Shown: positions 1 to 6,093 of the stretch, piece by piece
Numbering within the stretch: the first letter of the stretch is position 1
Layout of the letters: every line of letters begins with the position of its first letter
Assembly: GCA_014584575.1 (NCBI GenBank)
Contig: JACTMP010000006.1
Coordinates: forward strand, 1 to 54,511
Reading direction: 5' to 3'
DNA: 54,511 nucleotides
Source of the DNA: Chloroflexota bacterium
Lineage (GTDB): Bacteria; Chloroflexota; Anaerolineae; Promineifilales; Promineifilaceae
Notes under the pieces: generated by a model
Database searches by the model: none
Seen by the model: the letters and a program-made list of their open reading frames with translations, nothing else
What the model was told of the DNA's origin: nothing
Program-made: the position numbers and the translations under genes

Positions 1-23
1 GTTCTCGCCATTCCCAACCCATT

Positions 24-308
24 TTGACCTCCTATCTTTTTGGCAAGAACATTACCTTATCTCCTCTGTTTTACATAATCCTTATCTCAATTTATCTGCA
101 AAGTAGCTGGAAGCGACAGGAAATTGATAGACTGTATATTGGATTTGGGTTTACAATCAGGCATGGTCAGAGTCATGATATTGTGAGTCACCCTAATCAT
201 CCTGATTTACGGACAACTTTACCCAGACACAATTTAGTGAAGCCAGTTTATGTCCGTCAAGCTGTCAGGTTAATTGAGGCATTACTCAGTCAACGGGAGA
301 ATGATTGA
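24..308 (+). CDS. HicA-like toxin, start uncertain
   Basis: The C-terminal two thirds resemble small HicA mRNA interferases: a basic GFTIRHGQSHD stretch followed by HPNHPDLRTTLPRHN, with the histidine that HicA toxins use after a Gly/Gln-Ser pair. The first 25 or so residues (TTG start at 24) look like translated non-coding DNA, so the true start is probably near 96-110, where only non-ATG codons are available. The stop overlaps the start region of the next gene, whose product is HicB-like; that gene order is the usual hicA-hicB order. HicA proteins normally cleave mRNA and are held inactive by HicB. The lack of a clean start could also mean a damaged 5' end. Confidence 0.55.
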   Translation: MTSYLFGKNITLSPLFYIILISIYLQSSWKRQEIDRLYIGFGFTIRHGQSHDIVSHPNHPDLRTTLPRHNLVKPVYVRQAVRLIEALLSQREND

Positions 309-309
309 A

Positions 310-645
310 ATGAGCGATATTCAATGGGCAAAAGCAAAAGAATTGGCTGCACGCCATTACTTCACCATAATTGATCGTGAGAAAAGCAATAAGGGCGGGT
401 ACTATTATGTGGCCACCCATCCTGATTTGCCTGGCTGTGTAGCCGATGGGCAAACACCGGAAGAAGCCAAACAGGAACTCGCCAAAGCGCGTGTAGACTT
501 TATTTATTTTCTACTTGAGGACAACCTGGCTGTACCTGAACCTAAAAAATATGAGGTCACAAGTGAAACACAACGCCTCGAGGAAGGTATAGTTTTACGC
601 GAACTACCCATTGGGTATATTGTGGAAGAGTTGGCTCCTATGTGA
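310..645 (+). CDS. hicB: HicB-family antitoxin
   Basis: The 111-residue product has the partly degraded RNase H-like fold signature of HicB: YYYVATHPDLPGC, then the ADGQTPEEAKQELAKA helix and a conserved downstream helix. HicB binds and neutralises HicA and usually represses the operon. The ATG at 310 has a GGGAG ten bases upstream; an in-frame ATG at 301 is too close to that site, so 310 is preferred. The gene overlaps the hicA-like frame, which suggests translational coupling. A strong terminator follows at 693. Nothing in the 300 bases after the start suggests an added DNA-binding domain; the C-terminus ends at EELAPM. Confidence 0.8.
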   Translation: MSDIQWAKAKELAARHYFTIIDREKSNKGGYYYVATHPDLPGCVADGQTPEEAKQELAKARVDFIYFLLEDNLAVPEPKKYEVTSETQRLEEGIVLRELPIGYIVEELAPM

Positions 646-692
646 TTGAGGTAGGCGCATGAGTGAGCCTGCACCAAAGGAATAGCTCTGGC

Positions 693-730
693 AGAACGGC
701 CGTACCTTCCCCCTACGGCCGTTCTTTTTT
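693..730 (+). terminator. Intrinsic terminator after hicAB
   Basis: A 12-bp perfect stem (AGAACGGCCGTA, 693-704, with its complement at 714-725) has a 9-base loop and runs into a T tract ending at 730. Each arm of the stem contains one ACGGCCGT palindrome. The position, 48 bases after the hicB stop, fits a plus-strand Rho-independent terminator. Confidence 0.85.
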
Positions 731-767
731 GCCGTGTCAGGGGTGGGGGATGTGGTTTGTGGCAGTC

Positions 768-1403
768 TCAGGGTTCTGTTACCAGCACGTTATCAAAGGT
801 AACTTGCATCGTCGGGTCGCCGAAGGTGCCGGCGTCCAGAGCAATTTGCCCGGCGGCATAGGTGGCGTCTGTCACCTGCTGCACCAGGGTGTCATTCACG
901 TAAGCGGTGAGCAGGGGGCCAACGGCTTCGATGCGAATGCGGTTGACGGCGTTTGGCCCTGGTTTGATGGCCGGGTGCGCCGTCCAGTCATCTACAAAGC
1001 GTGTCCAGGTGCCGTCGCCATTGCGCCGTTCAAAGATGTAGGCGCCGCTGCCGGTCAGTTCAAAGCGGTAAAAACGGGCGGTATCTTGCATCCGAAAGAG
1101 GACGCCGTAACTGTTGGCCGGGTCGCCTTTTAACGGCCGTGCGTCCACTTCCAACACAAAATCGGTGAACATTGGCTCCGGCAGGGTGGCAAATTGCATG
1201 ATATTGGCGGCGTTTAAGTCGAGCAGAAGCTGATCATTCACCACCGAGGCGCGCCCCAACGCATCCCCTTCTAACACCCAAGGCCCCATCTCGCCGGGCA
1301 CAAACTGGTCTCGAAAGAGTACGTTTGCGCCCACCGCGCCCCCACCCAACCGGGAGCAGCCCATCAAGAGGAAAAGAAGTACGGCCGTGAATAAAATTCT
1401 CAT
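768..1403 (-). CDS. Lipoprotein with concanavalin-like (LamG/DUF1080-type) domain
   Basis: About 211 residues. The N-terminus has a short basic start, a hydrophobic run and the lipobox LLMGC, so the protein should be a membrane-anchored exported lipoprotein. The rest has the pattern of a jelly-roll, concanavalin-like domain (VLFRDQF..., YGVLFRMQD..FYRFELTGSGAY, FDNVLV), which in relatives binds carbohydrate or acts as a structural module; no catalytic residues can be assigned. It is a paralogue of the gene just upstream (1460-2113), sharing the order of motifs and the closing FD(N/D)..V segment. ATG at 1403 places the signal peptide correctly; another ATG at 1412 is possible. Confidence 0.75.
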   Translation of the reverse strand: MRILFTAVLLFLLMGCSRLGGGAVGANVLFRDQFVPGEMGPWVLEGDALGRASVVNDQLLLDLNAANIMQFATLPEPMFTDFVLEVDARPLKGDPANSYGVLFRMQDTARFYRFELTGSGAYIFERRNGDGTWTRFVDDWTAHPAIKPGPNAVNRIRIEAVGPLLTAYVNDTLVQQVTDATYAAGQIALDAGTFGDPTMQVTFDNVLVTEP

Positions 1404-1423
1404 ATGCACCATTACCCGGGGGG

Positions 1424-1463
1424 GTGTTCACGTGTTCACGTGTTCACGTAAACACGTAATCAC
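1424..1463. repeat. 8-base tandem array (GTGTTCAC)
   Basis: Five 8-base units: three GTGTTCAC, then GTAAACAC and GTAATCAC. The array lies between the two lipoprotein genes and supplies the TGA stop codon of the upstream one (stop at 1460-1462 on the minus strand). Confidence 0.85.
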
Positions 1464-2113
1464 GGCTGTAACACCCGGAAATCATCAAACTGGATCACGG
1501 TCGTGCCCGGCGCAAAGACACTCGCCCCCACGCCCACATCACCACGCACGAAGGTCGGGTCCACCACCGTCGTCACCGGCGTGCCATTAATTTGCAGCCC
1601 CAACTCATTGCCCACGCAACTAACCCGCAGTTGGTTCATGGACGACCCCTGCAAGATGGCGTCTGACTGGATGTAGTTATCCGTCAGGTAAATGATTTGC
1701 GGCGAGCCGGTCTGGTATTTGCCAATGGCGTAATAGCCATCGCCGCTGATCAAAAACACGTAAAAGTTGTTTTCATCCTGATAACGGCAAATAACGCCAT
1801 AGGCATTATCATCTGGGCCACTGATCTGGGTGGCGTTGGTGGTAATGATCACATTGTCAAAGGCCCGGTCGGGGTTTGTCCAGCCAATTTGCCCTGGCTG
1901 GCTGACGCTGATTTGCAGCGCTTCCGCGTCCGGGTTGATCTGCACTACCACGCCGCTCTCATTGTATTCGCGCCAGCCACAGTTTTGATTGCCGCTAAAA
2001 TCATCAAAAAAGAGCGCGCCACCGCTAGTACAATCATCCACCTGTGACCCGCCTAACGAGCAGCCCGCCAATAATCCCATTAACAGCGCCCACAACCAGT
2101 ACCGCTTCATCAT
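1460..2113 (-). CDS. Lipoprotein with concanavalin-like domain, paralogue of the next gene
   Basis: About 217 residues with a lysine/arginine start, a hydrophobic core and the lipobox LLAGC. The mature part has the same layout as the downstream paralogue: an opening LFFDDFSG strand, YGVICRYQDENNFYVFLISGDGYY in the middle and FDDFRV at the end. Two adjacent ATG codons at 2113 and 2110 follow a GAGGTG ribosome site, which sets the start. It probably follows the small membrane protein in one transcript (stop of that gene at 2118). The role is likely surface carbohydrate or matrix binding, inferred only from the fold type. The stop codon falls in an 8-base tandem array. Confidence 0.75.
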   Translation of the reverse strand: MMKRYWLWALLMGLLAGCSLGGSQVDDCTSGGALFFDDFSGNQNCGWREYNESGVVVQINPDAEALQISVSQPGQIGWTNPDRAFDNVIITTNATQISGPDDNAYGVICRYQDENNFYVFLISGDGYYAIGKYQTGSPQIIYLTDNYIQSDAILQGSSMNQLRVSCVGNELGLQINGTPVTTVVDPTFVRGDVGVGASVFAPGTTVIQFDDFRVLQP

Positions 2114-2117
2114 CACC

Positions 2118-2276
2118 TCATTGTTCGCTTTTGTCATCATCACCCAACTGCTGGTTTAGCTTTTCAATATCGGCTGCTATCCCTTGCTGCTGGCGCGAGG
2201 TGTACAGATAAAACAGAAAGATCGCAATCCAGAAGATAGCAATGACCACACCAACTGTCATCAAATTTTCTAACAC
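2118..2276 (-). CDS. Small membrane protein, CcmD-like
   Basis: A 52-residue protein with one transmembrane helix near the N-terminus (about residues 6-24, TVGVVIAIFWIAIFLFYLY), followed by a short charged coiled segment. That shape matches CcmD-like proteins, which in cytochrome c maturation attach CcmE to CcmC. No other ccm gene is in view, so the assignment rests on shape only. The GTG at 2276 is preferred because AGGAG lies about seven bases upstream; a longer reading would start inside an upstream hairpin. It is packed five bases from the downstream lipoprotein gene. Confidence 0.5.
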   Translation of the reverse strand: MLENLMTVGVVIAIFWIAIFLFYLYTSRQQQGIAADIEKLNQQLGDDDKSEQ

Positions 2277-2287
2277 GGTTCTTCTCC

Positions 2288-2326
2288 TATAAAGCGTGGG
2301 GCGATTTTCCAAATCGCCCTACACAA
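2288..2326. repeat. Inverted repeat with GGGCGATTT arms
   Basis: GGGCGATTTT and AAATCGCCC flank a few bases and form a short perfect hairpin between the cobalamin adenosyltransferase gene and the small membrane gene. Its arms recall the GGCGATTT core of the 55-bp elements at 5659 and 24144. There is no T tract, so it is not an obvious terminator. Confidence 0.55.
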
Positions 2327-2382
2327 TCTTTTCCTTCACGGAAGGACAAAAGTTTATCCGATACGGCCGTTTCCGGCACACC

Positions 2383-2946
2383 TCAGGCGCGGGAGTTCCA
2401 CAAGGGTTCGGCACGGCCGTGCTGCTGATTTTCGTAACGCGACATGACAAACAGAGCGTCGGACAGCCGGTTCAGGTACGGAATGACGTGCGCGCCCACT
2501 GCCTCCTGGCGGGACAGGGCGACCACCACCCGCTCGGCGCGGCGGCAGACGGTGCGGGCCACGTGCAGATTAGCCGCCCCCACTACGCCGCCGGGCAAGA
2601 TGAAATTTTCCAGCGGCCCCAATTCCTCTGACAATTCATCCATCAACCGCTCCAACTTTTCCACATGGCGCGGTTCAATTTGCGGAATCTGGTATTGCTG
2701 TTTGTCCTCTTCGGGGAAACAGAGGTCCGAACCCAGGTGGAAGAGTTCGTTTTGCACGGCCGTGAGCGCTTCTGCCAATCGCGGCGTTAACCCATGCGCC
2801 AGCGCCACGCCAATCACCGCATTCAGTTCATCTACCGTGCCATACGCCTCCACCCGCAGCGATTCTTTGGGCACGCGCTGGCGGCTGCCCAGGGCGGTCG
2901 TGCCTTCATCACCAGTGCGGGTATAAATTTTGGTCAATCGTGGCAT
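2383..2946 (-). CDS. pduO: Cob(I)alamin adenosyltransferase, PduO type
   Basis: Transfers the 5'-deoxyadenosyl group from ATP to corrinoid cobalt to make coenzyme B12. The N-terminal ATP-binding signature of PduO-type enzymes is clear: [15 protein letters not shown], followed by [12 protein letters not shown] and the helical-bundle motif [10 protein letters not shown] with SDALFVMSR near the end. Length, 187 residues, is normal for a single-domain enzyme. The ATG at 2946 is preceded by GGAGGAAAAACA, a good ribosome site; an upstream extension would run into a dispersed repeat. It is the first gene of the minus-strand group that continues with the small membrane protein and the two lipoproteins. 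Confidence 0.92.
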   Translation of the reverse strand: MPRLTKIYTRTGDEGTTALGSRQRVPKESLRVEAYGTVDELNAVIGVALAHGLTPRLAEALTAVQNELFHLGSDLCFPEEDKQQYQIPQIEPRHVEKLERLMDELSEELGPLENFILPGGVVGAANLHVARTVCRRAERVVVALSRQEAVGAHVIPYLNRLSDALFVMSRYENQQHGRAEPLWNSRA

Positions 2947-2990
2947 TGTTTTTCCTCCAACGGCAGAAGGATAATGCGAACGGAGAGTGG

Positions 2991-3136
2991 GCGCAAACTG
3001 CAAAACCCGGCGATTGAAATCACGGCAGCAGAAAGCAAGGTCGGCCTTCGCCGACTATTTCCAGTCGGCGAAGGCCGACTTTGCTGCTTGTTGGTGCAGA
3101 TTTATCTGCCGCCGCCGGGCAAACTGAGAATTGCTG
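2991..3136 (+). repeat. Dispersed MITE-like element, copy 1
   Basis: About 145 bp that match, in the opposite orientation, the element at 20748-20902: CAAAACCCGGCGATT at one end, a central self-complementary core (GTCGGCCTTCGCCGAC and its mirror), TTGGTGCAGATTTATCTGCC, and AAACTGAGAATTGCTG at the other end. The left terminal repeat is degenerate here. With 3137-3343 it fills the 397-base gap upstream of the phosphoesterase gene; 3137-3241 holds one ACGGCCGT and two ATTCATA heptamers, nothing else seen. Confidence 0.8.
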
Positions 3137-3241
3137 ACCGATTACTGCCCCATGTGGCACGGCCGTAAAAAACCGGGTAAGCTAATGGGCTGGCTTTCAT
3201 TCATAATTCATAGTAGGCATCCAAAAATCATTTTCCAATTT

Positions 3242-3316
3242 GAGATTGAGAGATTAAGAGATCGAGAGATTGCCAATCTCTTAATCTCCCAATCTCTCAA
3301 TCTCTCAGTCTCATCC
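3242..3316. repeat. 8-base array arranged as an inverted repeat
   Basis: Four GAGATTNN-type octamers are followed by five AATCTCNN octamers (CCAATCTC, TTAATCTC and so on), so the halves can fold back on each other over roughly 30 bases. It lies directly upstream of the phosphoesterase ribosome site. Confidence 0.85.
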
Positions 3317-3343
3317 AATTACCCAAAAGGAGTTTCTATTTTG

Positions 3344-4498
3344 ATGACTGATTTACCATCAACCCATCGCCTGCTGGTTGTGGGCGATTTGCATTATGAA
3401 ACCGCCCAGCATGAACGGCTGGCACGGGCACAACAGCAGTTGATAGCCCTGGAACCAGATACGGTCGTCAGCCTGGGCGACCAGGGTGGTTATTCGCACT
3501 GTGGCACACGCCTTTCCTTCACGGAGGGGTATGACTATTTCGGCGGTTTTGGTGTCCCCTTCTATCCGTTGATTGGCAACCATGACATGGAGGGGGCGGA
3601 GTTTAAGCAGGACAAAGAAGCGGTGGCGGCCTGGTGTGAGGTGTTTGCACGGGCACGGCCGTACACCGCCATAGATTGGGGCACGGCCGTGGGCATCACC
3701 CTCTCCCAGACCGGTTTCCGCAGCAATGAAGGTTCACACCACGAAGTCCACATTGACGATGAGCAGTTTGATTGGTTGGTGCAAACGGTGGCGGCCCATC
3801 GTGATCGCCCCATCTTTGTTTTCAGCCATGCGCCCATCCTGGGTTCAGGGCTGCGGGTGCTGCAAGACCTGCACCTGAAAGGGCCAAACGCTTACCTGAA
3901 CCATTACACCCACCCGGAAAAGTTCATTGAACTGGTGCAGGCCAACCCGCAGATCAAACTGTGGTTTTCCGGGCATAACCACCTGGGGCACGATTATGAC
4001 GATGCCATCACCCAGGCCGGGCACTGCACCTTTGTGCACACCGGCGTCATTGGCGACCATACCCGCGACGGCCGTCGCCACACCCGTTTTCTGACCTTTG
4101 ACGCCACTGGTTTTGACCTGCATACCTTTGACCATGAGGCTGGCGCGCTGCGCCCGGACGCCAGCCTGGCCTATGCTACCCATGAACTGGTGCGGCATCA
4201 GGCATTTGGGGAACGGCCGTCAGACCGTTTCTTCCCGCCGCCGCCCACCCCCAACGGGAATGGCCTGGTGGTGGGCAACAGCATTTTGCTGCGCCACCGG
4301 GATATGCTGGTGGAGTATGATCGCGCCCTGGGCGCACCGGTGGGCGTTGTGGCCGACAATCTGAACGGGGCCAACGTGGAAGTGGAAGGAGAGGTGGTCA
4401 TCATCCGCCGCAGCAGTGGGGCAATAGACAGGCGGGAACGGAATGGCTACGGCCGTTACCTGCAAGCCTACTTCCCCAACCCCTGGCGTAGGGCGTAG
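3344..4498 (+). CDS. Calcineurin-like metallophosphoesterase
   Basis: A 384-residue predicted cytoplasmic phosphoesterase. Metal-binding motifs of the family appear in order: VVGDLHYE (about residue 10), SLGDQGG, IGNHDMEG, FVFSHAP and FSGHNHLG. About 110 residues follow the last motif; they contain an FDATGFDLHTFDHEAG strand and a C-terminal segment similar to an accessory domain. Substrate cannot be told; relatives cleave phosphodiesters, nucleotides or phosphoproteins. The ATG at 3344 is preferred over longer readings because AAAAGGAG lies upstream and the preceding frame runs through repeats. It converges with the DUF2723 gene, and a long hairpin array separates the two. Confidence 0.85.
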   Translation: MTDLPSTHRLLVVGDLHYETAQHERLARAQQQLIALEPDTVVSLGDQGGYSHCGTRLSFTEGYDYFGGFGVPFYPLIGNHDMEGAEFKQDKEAVAAWCEVFARARPYTAIDWGTAVGITLSQTGFRSNEGSHHEVHIDDEQFDWLVQTVAAHRDRPIFVFSHAPILGSGLRVLQDLHLKGPNAYLNHYTHPEKFIELVQANPQIKLWFSGHNHLGHDYDDAITQAGHCTFVHTGVIGDHTRDGRRHTRFLTFDATGFDLHTFDHEAGALRPDASLAYATHELVRHQAFGERPSDRFFPPPPTPNGNGLVVGNSILLRHRDMLVEYDRALGAPVGVVADNLNGANVEVEGEVVIIRRSSGAIDRRERNGYGRYLQAYFPNPWRRA

Positions 4499-4501
4499 AC
4501 A

Positions 4502-4563
4502 GTAATCGGTGATCGGTAAACGGTAATCGGTGGGAACCTACCGATTACCGTTTACCGATTACC
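4502..4563. repeat. 7-base array forming a 20-bp hairpin
   Basis: Heptamers of the TAATCGG family on the left and ATTACCG on the right pair over 20 bases (4512-4531 with 4540-4559, loop of eight). It sits between two convergent genes and could stop transcription from both sides, though neither side has a T tract. Confidence 0.8.
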
Positions 4564-4566
4564 GCT

Positions 4567-6006
4567 TCATTCCCCACATTCCAACCCAAAAGCCGGCACG
4601 TCTTCCGGCGTGAGTTGGGCAAAACACAACGGCCGTACCCCCTTGTTTCGCTCATAAAAAGCAGCCAGATCATCGGCATCCGGCACAAACAGCGCCGGGT
4701 GCTGTTCGGCCAGATGGCGGCGATGCCAGTCGAAGGCAAACAGGTTGGTATCTACCACCGCCACATCGGGCCGCAAACTTTCCACGTGGTGAAAATACCA
4801 GAGGCTAAAGGTCGTGTCGCCGTCGCTGGATACGAGTAAAGCGTTCGATGGGGCGGCCTGTAAGAGTGCGGCAGCCGACGGCCGTACCATCACCCCTTGC
4901 CGTAAATCCTGCCCGCGAAAGTTAAGCAGCAGCAGCGCCAACGGTAAGAGTAATGCCCATGCCCGCAACGGCCGTAAACCCAACCCTAAAAACATCGCCG
5001 CCAGCAGCAGCACCGGCAGCGTGTACAGCACAGCATCTGGCGTGTTGTAAACCAGCGCGTAGAGGAGGTAGAGCATGATGGTGAGGAGGACGGTAATCGG
5101 TAATCGGTAATTGGTAATCGGTAATCGGTGAGACGTATTGCGTGGACGAAATTTTGCCAGGCCGAGAGCAACAAAGAGGAAACCGAGCCAGAGGAATTGG
5201 CCGGGCAGGAGGGTGGCCCAATCGGTTAGCCGGGTGAGCAGGAGAGCGGGGGGGATGGCAAAGAGGTTGGGGCGGTAAAGCTGGGCGCTGACCAGCCACC
5301 ACCAGCCGTGCGGCGTATCCGGTTCACCCCAACGCACCGGGCTGTCGCTTTGGGCAAAAATGGGCAGCAGCAAAAAGGGGAGCAGCCCCACAGCCAGCCC
5401 TGCCAGCATCGGCCGCCACCCCCGCCGGCCACACCCCACCAGCGCCAACGGCAGCATGAACAACGAGGTCAGGTGGGTGGTGATGGATAGGCCGAGCAAG
5501 AGGCCCGCCAACCAACACGGCCGTGCCGTCAGCAGCGCCCACAAAAACAGCGCCAGACAAAGCAAGTTGAGGGCATACACTTCGCTGACCAACGCCTGCC
5601 CCCACACCAACGGCGCAAAGGCAAACGTCAGACCGGCTGCTACCGCCGGTATGGTCACGTTCGTAGTAAGCAATTTACCGCCGTCAGCAGGCGATGAATC
5701 GCCTACTACGAACCGGTAGTTTACGGCCGTGACCAACCCAACCGCCCCGGTCACACACACGGCCGAGAAGAGATTAAAGCGGTACACGGCCGTGCCCCCC
5801 GGCAGCCAGCCCACCAGATGCCCCAACAGCACATACGTGGGATAACCGGGCGGATGGGGCACACCCCAGGTCATGGCCGCCGTAATCAATTCGCCGCCAT
5901 CGCCGCTGAAATTGGCCCAGGTGAGATCAGGAGAGAGTGTGCGAAGGTAAATTGCCAGCGCCAGCACGGCCGTGCAAAGGGAAACAAAAAAGGTGATTCG
6001 CTTCAT
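4567..6006 (-). CDS. DUF2723 membrane glycosyltransferase (protein O-mannosyltransferase-like)
   Basis: A 479-residue polytopic membrane protein. The N-terminus carries the DUF2723 signature: a first helix, YLRTLSPDLTW, the acidic FSGDGGE loop and WGVPHPPGYPTYVLLG, shared with TMEM260-type and other GT-C glycosyltransferases that use lipid-linked sugars outside the membrane. About ten hydrophobic segments follow. The C-terminal soluble part (LRPDVAVVDTNLF) is also typical. Two repeat elements lie inside the frame: a 55-bp inverted-repeat element at 5659-5713 and 42 bp of 7-base repeats at 5091-5132, encoding a hydrophilic loop (RLPITNYRLPIT). It is downstream of the two C25 peptidases and may glycosylate exported proteins. 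Confidence 0.8.
   Translation of the reverse strand: MKRITFFVSLCTAVLALAIYLRTLSPDLTWANFSGDGGELITAAMTWGVPHPPGYPTYVLLGHLVGWLPGGTAVYRFNLFSAVCVTGAVGLVTAVNYRFVVGDSSPADGGKLLTTNVTIPAVAAGLTFAFAPLVWGQALVSEVYALNLLCLALFLWALLTARPCWLAGLLLGLSITTHLTSLFMLPLALVGCGRRGWRPMLAGLAVGLLPFLLLPIFAQSDSPVRWGEPDTPHGWWWLVSAQLYRPNLFAIPPALLLTRLTDWATLLPGQFLWLGFLFVALGLAKFRPRNTSHRLPITNYRLPITVLLTIMLYLLYALVYNTPDAVLYTLPVLLLAAMFLGLGLRPLRAWALLLPLALLLLNFRGQDLRQGVMVRPSAAALLQAAPSNALLVSSDGDTTFSLWYFHHVESLRPDVAVVDTNLFAFDWHRRHLAEQHPALFVPDADDLAAFYERNKGVRPLCFAQLTPEDVPAFGLECGE
5091..5132. repeat. 7-base array (CGGTAAT) inside a coding region
   Basis: Six heptamers: three CGGTAAT, TGGTAAT, CGGTAAT and CGGTGAG. Their total of 42 bases is a multiple of three, so the DUF2723 frame stays open through them. 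Confidence 0.9.
5659..5713. repeat. 55-bp terminal-inverted-repeat element, copy in a gene
   Basis: Starts GTTCGTAGTA and ends TACTACGAAC, a perfect 10-bp inverted repeat, with an inner AATCGCC-type arm. It has the same length and end sequences as the intergenic copy at 24144-24198, but here lies inside the DUF2723 reading frame, which remains open. Confidence 0.85.
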
Positions 6007-6045
6007 TGGATATTGAGGCTACCAGGGTATAAGGGTTTTGTGGTA

Positions 6046-6093
6046 TTGTCCAATCTCCCAATCCCCCAATCTCCCAATCTCTCAATCTCCACC
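6046..6093. repeat. 8-base array (CCAATCTC)
   Basis: Six degenerate octamers between the C25 lipoprotein gene and the DUF2723 gene. The TGA stop of the C25 gene is the GATTGA of one unit, so the array overlaps the end of the coding region. Confidence 0.85.

Noticed and set aside
663..1133. 156-codon plus-strand frame beyond the hicAB terminator
   Set aside because: It begins in the terminator hairpin and lies opposite the lipoprotein gene; no motif.
2118..2276. A cytochrome c maturation cluster
   Set aside because: Only a CcmD-shaped protein is present; no CcmA, CcmB, CcmC or CcmE is seen.
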